From Kitasatospora sp. NBC_01266 (GTDB lineage Bacteria; Actinomycetota; Actinomycetes; Streptomycetales; Streptomycetaceae), in NCBI RefSeq assembly GCF_036242395.1, contig NZ_CP108458.1, forward strand, positions 7,502,001 through 7,566,000: a stretch of DNA of 64,000 bases, in the 5' to 3' direction. A model generated the notes under the pieces. The model was not told where the DNA came from, made no database searches, and was given only the letters and a program-made list of their open reading frames with translations. Position numbers and translations under genes: made by a program. Shown here one piece after another: positions 8,002-16,409 of this stretch (its first letter is position 1; each line of letters opens with the position of its first letter).

Positions 8002-8997
8002 TCACTTGCCGGTCGCCTGCTTCAGCGCGGCCTCGATGCCCTGCAACTGCTGGACCTGCCAGTCCTGGAAGGTGGCGGAGGCGGGGGCCAGGGTCTCGGT
8101 GACCTGGGCGACCGGGATGCCCTTGGCCTTGGCTGCGGCCACCTGGGCCATCACGTCGGGGTCGGAGTTCTGGGTGTTGAAGACGTAGATCGCGATCTGC
8201 TTCTGGGCGATCTGCTGGTCGATGGTGCTCTTGTCGGCGGCGGTCGGGTCGGTGCCCTCGCTCTCGGCGTCCAGGAAGGTCTCCGGGGTCAGCATCTTCA
8301 GCCCGAGGCTCTCGGCCAGCGGCGTCACGATGGACTCGGAGGCGCCGATCGGGGTGCCCGCGTACTTCGCCTTGATGTCGGCTTCCAACTGGTTGTACTG
8401 GGCCAGGGTCTTGGTGGTGAAGGTGGCCTGCTGGGCGTCGAAGTAGGCCGCGTCGGCGGGGTCCAGCTTCTTGTAGTCCGCGGTGATCTGGTCGATCACC
8501 TTGTGCAGGCTGTCCGCCGAGTACCACTGGTGCGGGTTGTCGCCCTCCTTCAGGCCCAGCAGGTCGCCGACCTTGAGGGCGGTGCGACCGGAGGCCGGGT
8601 TGGTGGCCAGCAGCTTGTCCGACCAGGCGTCGTAGCCGATCCCGTTGGTGATCACGAAGTCGGCGTCGGCGATGGTGCGGCCGTCGGCGGCGGTCGGCTC
8701 GTAGGAGTGCGGGTCGGTGTCCGGGTTGGTGATGATGCTGGTCACCTTCACGTGCTCGCCGCCCAGTTGGGTGGCGATCGAGCCCCAGAAGTTCTCCGCC
8801 GCCGTCACCTGGATCACCTTCGAGCCCCCGCCGCCGGCGCTGCCGGAGTTCGCGGTGCTCTTCGAGGCGGTGGAGCACGCGGTGACGAGCGTCAGCGCCG
8901 CCACGGCGGCGAGGCCGAGCACGGTTCTGACGGCGCGGCGGTTGGATATGCGGGTTCCCCCGGCCGAAGACCGGGGGAGGGGGCGGGCGGCGTTCAT
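8002..8997 (-). CDS. Zinc/manganese ABC transporter substrate-binding lipoprotein (ZnuA-like), orphan
   Basis: This 331-residue lipoprotein has an N-terminal signal with lipobox LVTAC (Cys41), then a cluster A-I metal-binding fold: VTAAENFWGSIATQLGG, TNPDTDPHSYEPT (first His ligand), GIGYDAWSDKLL and DNPHQWYSADSL (second His). Where classical ZnuA/PsaA proteins have a third His before the C-terminal lobe, this one reads IGASESIVTPLAESLGL, so Glu or Ser may replace it. No His-rich loop is present. ATG 8997 is preferred over 9066 because it begins the signal peptide and has GGAG upstream. No permease or ATPase gene is adjacent, so it must use a transporter elsewhere. Zur-like boxes lie upstream. 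Confidence 0.88.
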   Translation of the reverse strand: MNAARPLPRSSAGGTRISNRRAVRTVLGLAAVAALTLVTACSTASKSTANSGSAGGGGSKVIQVTAAENFWGSIATQLGGEHVKVTSIITNPDTDPHSYEPTAADGRTIADADFVITNGIGYDAWSDKLLATNPASGRTALKVGDLLGLKEGDNPHQWYSADSLHKVIDQITADYKKLDPADAAYFDAQQATFTTKTLAQYNQLEADIKAKYAGTPIGASESIVTPLAESLGLKMLTPETFLDAESEGTDPTAADKSTIDQQIAQKQIAIYVFNTQNSDPDVMAQVAAAKAKGIPVAQVTETLAPASATFQDWQVQQLQGIEAALKQATGK

Positions 8998-9072
8998 GAC
9001 GGAGTACTCCTGGGAACCTGCGGACCCCGCGCACGGCGGGGTCCGGCGTTGCTGGACGCCGCTCACTCTAGA

Positions 9073-9125
9073 TAGAAACGGTTTTCATAACCAGCCCAGC
9101 CTGGCACAAGATGACAATCATTACC
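9073..9125. promoter_or_regulatory. Two Zur-like zinc-uptake boxes
   Basis: TAGAAACGGTTTTCAT (9073-9088), read on the minus strand, gives TGAAAACCGTTT, close to the actinobacterial Zur box TGAAAATnATTTTCA. A second site, TGACAATCATTACC (9112-9125), matches the same pattern. They lie in the promoter region between the znuA-like gene (minus) and the DeoR gene (plus). Zur bound to zinc would repress the lipoprotein gene. The second box may also affect the DeoR gene. Confidence 0.6.
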
Positions 9126-9199
9126 GAATCTTGACGCAGGGCCACCGGAGGGTCTTCCGCGCGCGATAGGCTCGGCGTCGGCTCAATTGAGGAGTGGTG

Positions 9200-9988
9200 A
9201 TGGGGACGCACGAGCGCTGGACGCGGCTGCTCGAGATCCTGGGCGACCGGGGTCGGATCGAAGTCGGTGAGGCGGCCGAGCTGTTGGGCGTCTCGATGGC
9301 GACGGTCCGCCGCGACATGGAGGAACTGGCCCAGCAGCAGCTGCTCACCCGCACCCGTGGCGGCGCGGTGCTGAGCGGAGTCGCGTACGACCTGCCGCTG
9401 CGCTACAAGACCGCGCGCCAGGCGGACGAGAAGAACCGGATCGCCAAGGCCGCCGCCGCCCTGGTACCGCCCGGTGCGGTGGTGGGGCTGAACGGTGGCA
9501 CGACCACCTCGGAAGTGGCCCGCGAGCTGGCCACCCGGGCCGACCTCGCGGACCACGGCGGCGGTGGGACGGCGCTGACCATCGTCACCAACGCGATCAA
9601 CATCGCCAACGAGCTGGCGGTGCGGCCGTATGTGAAGACGTTGGTCACCGGAGGCGTGGCCCGGCCCAACTCCTATGAGTTGACAGGGCCGTTGGCGGCA
9701 CTGGTACTCCAGGGCATCTCGCTGGACTACGCGATCCTCGGGGTCAACGCGGTCCACCCGAAGTTCGGCGCCGCCACCCACGACGAGGGCGAGGCCAGCG
9801 CGAACCGCGCGATGGCCGAGCGGGCCGAGAAGGTGATCGTGGTCGCCGACTCCACCAAGCTCGGCAAGCGCGCCTTCGCCCAGGTCTGCGCGGTGGGCGA
9901 GATGGCGGTGCTGGTCACCGACAAGGACGCCCCGGACGAACTGGTGGAGCACCTGTCCGGCCAGGGCGTGGACGTGCTCTGCGTGTGA
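9200..9988 (+). CDS. DeoR-family sugar-metabolism transcriptional regulator
   Basis: This 262-residue DeoR-family protein has an N-terminal winged helix (THERWTRLLEILGDRGRIEVGEAAELLGVSMATVRRDM), with recognition helix VSMATVRRDMEEL, and a DeoR-type sugar-phosphate sensor domain (GLNGGTTTSEVAREL, TIVTNAINIANEL, VTGGVARPNSYELTGP, VADSTKLGKRAF). These regulators usually repress sugar catabolic genes until a phosphorylated sugar binds. ATG 9200 is chosen because GAGGAG ends five bases before it; GTG 9194 and GTG 9197 overlap the ribosome site. The nearest sugar gene is the convergent GH27 alpha-galactosidase, a possible but unproven target. Confidence 0.9.
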   Translation: MGTHERWTRLLEILGDRGRIEVGEAAELLGVSMATVRRDMEELAQQQLLTRTRGGAVLSGVAYDLPLRYKTARQADEKNRIAKAAAALVPPGAVVGLNGGTTTSEVARELATRADLADHGGGGTALTIVTNAINIANELAVRPYVKTLVTGGVARPNSYELTGPLAALVLQGISLDYAILGVNAVHPKFGAATHDEGEASANRAMAERAEKVIVVADSTKLGKRAFAQVCAVGEMAVLVTDKDAPDELVEHLSGQGVDVLCV

Positions 9989-10020
9989 CTCGCCGTCGGT
10001 GAGCCGCCGCCCGGGTGGTG

Positions 10021-10059
10021 CCGCCGGTGGCGGGCCGGGTGGCGGCCCGCCACCGGCGG
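10021..10059. terminator. Bidirectional hairpin terminator, 16-bp perfect stem
   Basis: Bases 10021-10036 pair exactly with 10044-10059 around a seven-base loop. The hairpin lies between the convergent stops of the DeoR gene (9988) and the alpha-galactosidase gene (10075) and fits termination on both strands. Confidence 0.85.
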
Positions 10060-10074
10060 TGTCGCGGGGCGCTC

Positions 10075-12069
10075 TCAGGCGCTCGGCGGGGTGCTGAACG
10101 GCGCGGCCCAGGTCTGGTTGGTCTGGATCGCGTCCGGCGCGGCACCGCAGGAGTACAGGTCGACCGGCGTACCACTGACCGTCGTGCTGCCGCCGTAGAC
10201 GTCCAGGCACTGGCTGGTCCCGGCCAACTTCAGGTTGCCGTCCCGGTTGTAGGTCCAGCTCTGCAGGCCGGGCGCCGAACCGCACGGTGCCACACCGGCC
10301 CACTGGCCGGCCTGACCGTTCAGGGCGCCGGTCGTGCTGCCGCTCTGCGCGGTCAGGCAGAGGTTGGCGGCGCCGCTCTGGAGCAGCTCGATCGAGCCGT
10401 CGGCGTTGCGCTGCCACTGCTGGTTCGAGGTGCCCGAACAGGGGTACACGTCAACGGGGTTGCCGGTGCCGGTGCCCGAGCGGTAGTTGTCCAGGCAGAG
10501 CGACTCCTTGCTCCAGTCGTCACGGGAGACCGTGATCTGCCCGCGCGGGGTGGTGCTGCCGCAGCCGTTCTTCGCGCTGATCCTGAGCATCGCGGAGTCG
10601 TGCGAGCCGATGGTGAGCGGCACGCTGCCGGTGGAGTCGGTGGTGCTGTGCGCCCACAGGTCACGCACGGTGTAGCCGCAGCCGGCGGTGTTGAAGCCGA
10701 CGCTCGACAGGTCGAGGTTGTAGTTCGCCGAGGCCGCACCCTTGTTGAGCACCACCACGGCCCGCCCGCCGTCCGCGAGCGGCTTGACCACGACGTCGAT
10801 GCCGCTGGTGGCGGCCGGCGTGCCGTCGGCGTTCGCGGCGCCGCCCACCACCCGGTAGCCGCCCGCGCCCAGCGGGTCCTGGTCGACCGCGATGACCTCG
10901 GGGTTGCCCAGGATCGCGATCGAGGCCTTCAGGTGCGGGGCCTCGCTCGGGTGCGCGGCGAGGTACGCGGGCTCGAACTTGCGCGCGTCGGTGGAGACCA
11001 CCAGCGGTGCGGCCAGCGCCGAGAACAGCGACATCTGGCTGCGCTCCTCGGCGGTGGTCATCCCGTTGTCGCCGATCAGCAGCATGTCCGCGTCGTTCCA
11101 GTTGCCGGGGCCCTGGTAGCGGCTCAGCTCCACGCTGTTGTCGAAGCTCTGGTAGGCCCCGATGTTGTAGCCGTCGGGCTGGATCGCCTGGTTCCACGGG
11201 TCCTTGCCGTCCCCGTAGGTCCAGATGTCCGGGCCGACCCGCCACAACTGGCCGAGCGGGCGCACCCAGTTCATCGAGGCGAACTTGGCCGACCCGTTGC
11301 CGTAGCCGGCCGGCGCGGAGATGTCGAAGGCCACGTTCGGGGTGGCGGTGCCGGCCTTGTTCGCGTTGGTCACGGCGGTGTTCAGGTCCTGCGACATCCG
11401 GGTGTCGAGGGTCTGCACCGGTTCCTGGTCGCCGCAGTTGTCGTACTTGAGTTCGTCGACGCCCCAGGAGACGAAGGAGTTGGCGTCGTTCTGCTCGTAG
11501 TACTCGCTGCCGTTGGGGAGGTTGGGCGCGGTCGGCGTACCCGTGCTGCAGGTGTGCGTGCCGGAGGTCTCGTAGATGCCGAACTTGGCGCCCAGGCTGT
11601 GCAGGTAGTCGCCGTACGCGGTCAGTTCGTAGTCGAAACCGGGCTGCTGGGTGGGATTGCGCACATCGGTGGCGCCGCCCCAGTTGAGCGCGCCGTGCAG
11701 GTAGCCGGAGCTGTTGCGGTACATCCAGCAGTCGTCGACGGTGACGTTCCGGTAGCCGGCACCGATCAGGCCGGTGTCGGAGAGCGCCTTGGCGTTGTCC
11801 TCCATGTACTGCTGGAAGGAGTAGTTCAGCGGGTTCGTCCCGTCGAGCGGCGCCTGCGGCGTGCACTGGGTGCGGGCCCAGTCGTTGAAGCCCATCGGCG
11901 GTGCGGCGGCGATCGGTCCGCCCGGGGTGGCCGTGGCGGCGTAGTTGGCGGCCGGCTGGCTGACGCCGTCGTTCGCGGCGGCGGGTGAGGCGGTGGCGGT
12001 GAGGCCGGCCATCAGCAGGGCGGTGGCGAGCAGCGGGGGCGCGGTTCGGCGCAGGGTGCGCTGGTTCAC
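10075..12069 (-). CDS. Secreted GH27 alpha-galactosidase with ricin-type lectin domain
   Basis: GTG 12069 follows GGAAGGAA and begins a Sec signal (VNQRTLRRTAPPLLATALLM, cleavage near residue 33). The catalytic domain (about 55-420) has PPMGFNDWARTQC, NVTVDDCWM, VDELKYDNCG with nucleophile Asp210, LWRVGPDIW with the likely acid/base Asp281, and PGNWNDADMLLIG. A beta-sandwich follows (about 420-515), and a ricin B-like carbohydrate-binding module (CBM13) ends the 664-residue protein, with repeated QW-type motifs (NQQWQRNADGS, LQSWTYNRDGN). It would release terminal alpha-galactose from plant galactomannan or raffinose-type sugars outside the cell. An upstream ATG at 12108 lacks a ribosome site. 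Confidence 0.93.
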   Translation of the reverse strand: MNQRTLRRTAPPLLATALLMAGLTATASPAAANDGVSQPAANYAATATPGGPIAAAPPMGFNDWARTQCTPQAPLDGTNPLNYSFQQYMEDNAKALSDTGLIGAGYRNVTVDDCWMYRNSSGYLHGALNWGGATDVRNPTQQPGFDYELTAYGDYLHSLGAKFGIYETSGTHTCSTGTPTAPNLPNGSEYYEQNDANSFVSWGVDELKYDNCGDQEPVQTLDTRMSQDLNTAVTNANKAGTATPNVAFDISAPAGYGNGSAKFASMNWVRPLGQLWRVGPDIWTYGDGKDPWNQAIQPDGYNIGAYQSFDNSVELSRYQGPGNWNDADMLLIGDNGMTTAEERSQMSLFSALAAPLVVSTDARKFEPAYLAAHPSEAPHLKASIAILGNPEVIAVDQDPLGAGGYRVVGGAANADGTPAATSGIDVVVKPLADGGRAVVVLNKGAASANYNLDLSSVGFNTAGCGYTVRDLWAHSTTDSTGSVPLTIGSHDSAMLRISAKNGCGSTTPRGQITVSRDDWSKESLCLDNYRSGTGTGNPVDVYPCSGTSNQQWQRNADGSIELLQSGAANLCLTAQSGSTTGALNGQAGQWAGVAPCGSAPGLQSWTYNRDGNLKLAGTSQCLDVYGGSTTVSGTPVDLYSCGAAPDAIQTNQTWAAPFSTPPSA

Positions 12070-12091
12070 GGTGGGGGTTCCTTCCGTTCCG

Positions 12092-12141
12092 CATGATTGA
12101 TTCTGCACTGGATGACCATCAACCGAGCGTCTTCAATCATG
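12092..12141. promoter_or_regulatory. Separated inverted repeat upstream of the alpha-galactosidase gene
   Basis: CATGATTGA (12092-12100) and TCAATCATG (12133-12141) are exact inverted copies 32 bases apart, immediately upstream of the GH27 start at 12069. The AT-richness stands out from the surroundings. The arrangement fits a repressor binding two half-sites. The DeoR protein encoded at 9200-9988 is an obvious candidate, but this is inference. Confidence 0.4.
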
Positions 12142-12572
12142 TGTCGCACAGCTTCGGGGGTCAGGTCGCACCCCGTCAAGACGGGTACCGCGCGCGGCTG
12201 ACGGGGGGTGCCCAAGGGGGCTTCGATAGCGCCGGCCGGCCTGAGAGGTGCTCAGCACGGGCTGGCTCTGCCGTGTCGCAGTGTTCGAAGGTGCGTCAGT
12301 TCCGCTGAATTGGTCATCTCCGCGCAGATCCGGACTCAAAAGACGTCTGCGAATCGCTCTTGTGCGGCGGTGGGGCGGTCCTTAATCTTCGAAGCGCACG
12401 GCAATTCCTGACTGTCCTCGGTCAGTCGGGGAGTGCCAGGCAGTCCCGACTGGCATCCCCCATGCTCAGACGCACCATCAGCACGGTCATCCCGCGAATC
12501 CCCCACGCACAACCGCCCTGCCCCCGAGGCACGGCGGGCCGCGCGAACATTCGACCCGCTGGAGGTACCCCC
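12142..12572. other. Long intergenic leader of the G1 peptidase gene with a hairpin
   Basis: No credible gene was found in this stretch. It must contain the promoter of the peptidase gene. An imperfect hairpin (about 12428-12460; arms GGGGAGTGCCAG and CTGGCATCCCC) lies in the likely transcribed leader, and smaller repeats of CAGTC occur around 12411-12447. Their role is unknown. Confidence 0.4.
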
Positions 12573-13316
12573 ATGACGATCCACGCCCACCGCGTCCTGA
12601 CCGCCACGGCCGCGCTCGCCGCAGCGCTGCTCACGGCGAGCCTGGCCACCGCCGTCCCGGCGACCGCCGCAACCTCTGCGGCAGCCACGACGAAGGCGTT
12701 CCCGCACTACAACCACGCCCGGCACGACGACCAGATCTGGGGCGGCTACGCCGTCACCGGCGGCACCTACACGTCGGTCAGCGGCAGTTGGACCGTCCCG
12801 GCACTCGACTGTGCGGACACCCCGAACAGCTCGGTCTCGCCCTGGATCGGCATCGACGGGTGGAGCTCGCAGACCGTCGAGCAGATCGGCTTCGACCAGG
12901 ACTGCAGCAACGGCTCGGCCGGCTACTACCCGTGGGTCGAGATGTACCCGGCGAACTCGATCTACTTCACCGAGGCCGTCCAGCCCGGGGACCGGATCAG
13001 CGCCTCGGTCTCGGTCAGCGGCACCAGGTTCACCCTCACCGAGTCCGACAGCACGCAGGGCTGGACCAAGACCTACCACAAGTCCGGCTCCGACGACCTC
13101 TCCTCGGCCGAGGCGATAGTCGAGGACCTCGGTGACGGCATCGGCCCGGTCGCCGACTTCGGCTCGGTGCAGTTCACCAACCTGACGGCCAACGGCGCCC
13201 CGATGGCGAACGCCGGCACCGTCAACTCCACCGATATCGAGCGCGGCAACACTCCGCTGACCGGCAACTCCACCTTCAGCGGCGGCAGTTTCGCGATCAA
13301 CTGGCTGCAGGCCTGA
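12573..13316 (+). CDS. Secreted peptidase of the G1 (eqolisin-like) family
   Basis: GGAGG at 12561-12565 lies seven bases before ATG 12573. The 247-residue product has a Sec signal (about 1-33) followed by a beta-sandwich protein with the bacterial G1 pattern: DDQIWGGYAVTGGTYTSVSG, SWTVPALDC, SPWIGIDGW, VEQIGFDQDC, YYPWVEMYP and SSAEAIVEDL. In fungal eqolisins a Gln/Glu pair is catalytic; the Glu in SAEAIVED is the probable catalytic one. These are acid-active secreted endopeptidases in fungi, while bacterial members are poorly characterised. The gene converges on the small secreted protein gene. Confidence 0.75.
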   Translation: MTIHAHRVLTATAALAAALLTASLATAVPATAATSAAATTKAFPHYNHARHDDQIWGGYAVTGGTYTSVSGSWTVPALDCADTPNSSVSPWIGIDGWSSQTVEQIGFDQDCSNGSAGYYPWVEMYPANSIYFTEAVQPGDRISASVSVSGTRFTLTESDSTQGWTKTYHKSGSDDLSSAEAIVEDLGDGIGPVADFGSVQFTNLTANGAPMANAGTVNSTDIERGNTPLTGNSTFSGGSFAINWLQA

Positions 13317-13345
13317 CCCCGCCCGCCGGGCCGGTGGCCACAGGG

Positions 13346-13377
13346 TCTGCTGGGATCAGGTTCTGCTGGGATCAGGT
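13346..13377. repeat. Two tandem copies of a 16-bp unit across a stop codon
   Basis: TCTGCTGGGATCAGGT occurs at 13346-13361 and again at 13362-13377. The second copy contains the stop codon of the minus-strand gene that ends at 13372, so the repeat duplicates the end of that gene and its first downstream bases. It looks like a slippage or short-duplication event. Confidence 0.75.
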
Positions 13378-13695
13378 GTTGGGCACATCCGGCGCGCAGA
13401 ACAGGCCCTGGAGGTACTCCATGACCACGTGCTGGCCGGTGGGGCACCAGGCCTGGTTCGGGTCCTTGTCGAACGGGATGCCGTTGTAGACACCGCCGGT
13501 ACAGAACGCCTGACCAGCGCTGTTGTAGCCGCCGAAGAAGCCGTTGTTGTCGAAGCACTGGTCCGCGGTGACAGTGGTCGGGGCCGAGGCGGTTGCCGTG
13601 GCCGGGGTGGCGGCGTCCGCGGCGCCGGCGGCCGCCAGCGGTGCGATCGCGAGTGAAGCTGCTGCGGCCAGGGTGGCCAGAATACGGTGACGCAA
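13372..13695 (-). CDS. Small secreted cysteine-containing protein of unknown function
   Basis: The frame encodes about 107 residues: a Sec signal (LRHRILATLAAAASLAIAP to AGAADAA) and a mature domain of about 60 residues with four Cys (DQCFDNNGFFGG, GQAFCTGG, QAWCPTGQ, GLFCAPD), probably two disulfides. The start is a TTG at 13695, six bases after AAGGAG; TTG 13701 is an in-frame alternative. I recognise the pattern as an uncharacterised actinomycete secreted protein with no assigned role. It is divergent from the response regulator gene and convergent with the G1 peptidase. Confidence 0.7.
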   Translation of the reverse strand: MRHRILATLAAAASLAIAPLAAAGAADAATPATATASAPTTVTADQCFDNNGFFGGYNSAGQAFCTGGVYNGIPFDKDPNQAWCPTGQHVVMEYLQGLFCAPDVPNT

Positions 13696-13893
13696 CGTCA
13701 ACTCCTTCTGATCCCATGCGAGATGATGGATGATGCCGCGCTCATGCTTCCCGGCCGTCGCCGGCGCGCCTACCCGGGGCCGCCGGGGCCGGACCCCTAT
13801 CCGGCCCCCAGCAGTGCGTCGGCGCTCGGGACGGTCGGGACAGCCACCGCCGCCGAACTGACGATCGAGCAACGCCGGGTAAACTCGCAGAAC

Positions 13894-14568
13894 ATGCGCG
13901 TACTTGTCCTCGAAGACGACCCCGAGCTCGGCCCCGCGATCGTCACGGGTCTGCGCGAGTGCGGTTTCGCCGTCGACTTCGCCGGCGATCTCGCGGACGC
14001 CGACTTCAAGCTCGCGGTCAACACCTACGACTGCCTGATCGCCGACCGGATGCTGCCCGACGGCGACGCGCTGACCCTGCTCGCCGCCCAGCGCAAGGCC
14101 GGCAGCGTACTCCCGGTGCTGCTGCTCACCGCCCTGGACGCGGTCACCGACCGGGTGGCCGGCTTCGAGCACGGAGCCGACGACTACCTGGTCAAGCCCT
14201 TCGCCTTCGCCGAGCTCAGCGCCCGGGTCCGGGCCCTGTGCCGGCGCGGCCAGCCCACCCGGCTGCCCGAGCTGCGGGTCGGCGACCTGGAGCTCGACCT
14301 GCCGCGCCGCCGGGTGCGGCGCGACGGCGTGCTGCTCACCCTGACCGCCAAGGAGTTCGCGGTGCTGGAGGTGCTGATGCTGCGCGCCGGCGAGGTGGTC
14401 ACCCGCACCGAGCTGATCGAACGCTGCTGGGACGAGCAGGCCGAACCGCTCTCCAACGTGGTCGACGTCCTGATCGGCCAACTGCGCCGCAAGCTGGGCC
14501 CGCCCGAGCTGATCGCCACCGTGCGCGGCGCCGGCTACCTCATCGGCGATCCGGACGCCGACCGGTGA
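13894..14568 (+). CDS. OmpR-type two-component response regulator
   Basis: This 224-residue regulator has a receiver domain with the acidic pair ED (residues 7-8), phosphoacceptor Asp51 in DCLIADRMLPDG, and Lys101 in DYLVKPFAF. A winged-helix output domain follows (LTAKEFAVLEVLMLRAGEVV, SNVVDVLIGQLRRKLG, ATVRGAGYLIG). ATG 13894 is chosen because the receiver starts there; the ribosome site is weak, and GTAAACT a few bases upstream could be a -10 box of a near-leaderless transcript. The stop overlaps the kinase start (GTGA), so the pair is coupled. Its signal and targets are not evident. Confidence 0.92.
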   Translation: MRVLVLEDDPELGPAIVTGLRECGFAVDFAGDLADADFKLAVNTYDCLIADRMLPDGDALTLLAAQRKAGSVLPVLLLTALDAVTDRVAGFEHGADDYLVKPFAFAELSARVRALCRRGQPTRLPELRVGDLELDLPRRRVRRDGVLLTLTAKEFAVLEVLMLRAGEVVTRTELIERCWDEQAEPLSNVVDVLIGQLRRKLGPPELIATVRGAGYLIGDPDADR

Positions 14569-15830
14569 GGTCGCGCACCCCGGCGATCGCGCGGCTGCAC
14601 CGTGCCCGCTGGGTGACCACGCTGCTCTTCGCCGCCACCACCGCGATCTGCCTGCTGGTGCTCGCCACCATCGCGGTGCGCACCGACAGCCAGTCCCGCA
14701 CGCACGACCTCGACAACGACGTCATCCACCGGGCCGACGGACTCTCCCGGGTGGTCTCCTACGACGCCGACGGCGCGCTCTCCTTCGACGCGCTGCCCGA
14801 CGACGACCTGGCGCGCGGCGCCGACGCGCTCGGCGTCGTCCAGCCGGACGCCGCCGGCCCCCCGCGGATCAGCCACGCCTACACCTCCCCGGCCACGCTG
14901 CCCGGCCCGGCGGATCTCGCCTGGATCTGGCAGCGGATCCAGGAGGAGCAGCAGACCGTGCTGTTCACCGCTGACGGCACCGGCGGTCGCGGCTTCCACT
15001 GGGCCGCCGCCCCGGTCGGCGACGCCAACGGGACCGTGGTCGCCGCCGTGCTGGTCGGCGACGACCCGACACCGAGCCACACCGCCCACGACCGCCTGCT
15101 GCGCTGGCTGGCGCTGGGCTGCCTGGGCCTGGTGCTGGCCGCCGCCGCCGTCGGTCACCTGCTGTCCGGCCGGGCGATGCGCCCGGCGCTGCGCGGACTG
15201 GAACGGCAGGAGCAGTTCCTCGCCGAAGCGGCCCACGAACTGCGCACACCGCTGGCCACCCTGCGGCTGGTGGTGGAGAGCGGCAGCGGCTCACCCGGCC
15301 GGGCCCCCGCCGCCCTGGACGAGGCGGTGCGCCTGGTCGACCGGCTGGGACGACTGGTCACCGGCCTGCTGGCGCGGGCCCGGGTCGAGGCCGGCACCCA
15401 CGAGATCGAGCTGACCCCGCTGCGCCTGGACCAGCTGGTGGAGCAGACCGTCGAGGAGCTGCCGGACACCGCAGGCGTCACGGTCGGCACCGAGGCCACC
15501 GTGGTCAACGGCGACCCCGAACTGCTCGCCCAGGCCGTCCGCAACCTGGTGGAGAACGCGCTGCGGCACGGCGGCGGCACCCCGGTCGAGGTCAGCGTCA
15601 CGGCCGGCCGGGTCGCGGTGCGCGACCACGGCCCCGGCGTGCCCGCCAAGGACCGCACCCGGGTCTTCGAGCGCCGGGTCACCGGAGCGGCGAGCACCGG
15701 CACCGGAACGGGCCTGGCCATCGTGCGCTGGGTGGCCGAGCTGCACGGCGGCACCGCCCAGCTCTCCCCGGCGCCCGGCGGCGGGCTGCAGGCGGAACTG
15801 CTGCTGCCCGAGCGCACGGCGGCCGACTGA
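14565..15830 (+). CDS. Membrane sensor histidine kinase
   Basis: This 421-residue partner of the preceding regulator starts at GTG 14565, overlapping its stop. Two membrane segments (about 17-38 and 179-201) flank an extracytoplasmic sensor of about 140 residues. No clear HAMP is seen; the second segment leads into the dimerisation helix with AAHELRTPLATL (phospho-His224). The ATPase domain has NLVENALRHGG (N box), RDHGPGVPAKD (G1) and TGTGTGLAIVRWVAELHGG (G2). All catalytic boxes are intact. The ligand is unknown. Confidence 0.92.
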   Translation: MRSRTPAIARLHRARWVTTLLFAATTAICLLVLATIAVRTDSQSRTHDLDNDVIHRADGLSRVVSYDADGALSFDALPDDDLARGADALGVVQPDAAGPPRISHAYTSPATLPGPADLAWIWQRIQEEQQTVLFTADGTGGRGFHWAAAPVGDANGTVVAAVLVGDDPTPSHTAHDRLLRWLALGCLGLVLAAAAVGHLLSGRAMRPALRGLERQEQFLAEAAHELRTPLATLRLVVESGSGSPGRAPAALDEAVRLVDRLGRLVTGLLARARVEAGTHEIELTPLRLDQLVEQTVEELPDTAGVTVGTEATVVNGDPELLAQAVRNLVENALRHGGGTPVEVSVTAGRVAVRDHGPGVPAKDRTRVFERRVTGAASTGTGTGLAIVRWVAELHGGTAQLSPAPGGGLQAELLLPERTAAD

Positions 15831-15851
15831 GGCCGCCGGGACCGCCGCTCC

Positions 15852-16274
15852 TCACTCCTGCCGGGTGATCCGCACCTGCCGGGCCGCCGCCCGTCCGGTG
15901 TCCAGCGGCACCGTCACGGTCAGCAGGCCCTTGGCGTAGCCGGCGCTGATCCCCTCCTCGTCGGCCTCGGCGGGCAGCGGGAGGGTTCGGGTGAACGTGC
16001 CGTAGCGGAACTCGGAGCGGCGCTTCTCCCGCTGCTCCTCGGTGCGCACGGCCTGGATGGTGAGCGAGTGGTCGCGGACGGTGATCTGCACGTCCTGCTC
16101 GGGGTCGATGCCGGGCAGTTCGGCCTGTACCACCAGGGTGCCGTCCTGCTCGAACTCCTCGATCCGGATCGGGTTCTGCTCGCCGGACCGGCCGAACGGG
16201 AAGTTCTCGAACCAGTCGGACAGGTCCGGATGCCAGGGGGAGAAGGGTTTCTTGGGCGTGGTGTCGCCGGGCAT
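15852..16274 (-). CDS. Hsp20/alpha-crystallin family small heat-shock protein
   Basis: This 140-residue protein has an alpha-crystallin domain: IRIEEFEQDGTLVVQAELPG, VQITVRDHSLTIQ, EFRYGTFTRTLPLP and AGYAKGLLTVTVP. GGAGG lies five bases before ATG 16274. Such proteins are ATP-independent holdases that keep stressed proteins soluble. The C-terminal IxI-like motif is RITRQE (V/I-x-I type). No HspR (HAIR) inverted repeat is visible upstream. It converges on the histidine kinase gene with a 21-base gap. Confidence 0.92.
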   Translation of the reverse strand: MPGDTTPKKPFSPWHPDLSDWFENFPFGRSGEQNPIRIEEFEQDGTLVVQAELPGIDPEQDVQITVRDHSLTIQAVRTEEQREKRRSEFRYGTFTRTLPLPAEADEEGISAGYAKGLLTVTVPLDTGRAAARQVRITRQE

Positions 16275-16368
16275 CGCTGCCTCCTTGCTCGCTTGCGACT
16301 GCCTCCGTTCCTTCCATTGTCGTCAGGTGCGCCGCTTGTGTGGCGTGGCCCGACTGCCGGGAGCCCTC

Positions 16369-16399
16369 GGGCCCCGGGGTTCGAGCGCCGCCGGGGCCC
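16369..16399 (-). terminator. Hairpin terminator after the 145-aa hypothetical gene
   Basis: GGGCCCCGG (16369-16377) pairs with CCGGGGCCC (16391-16399) around a 13-base loop, 11 bases past the stop at 16410 on the minus strand. Confidence 0.6.
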
Positions 16400-16409
16400 C
16401 TGGCTACCC

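Noticed and set aside
12336..13079. Minus-strand frame covering the leader of the G1 peptidase gene
   Set aside because: Gly/Arg/Asp-rich shadow without start signal; the plus strand carries a signal peptide and peptidase motifs.
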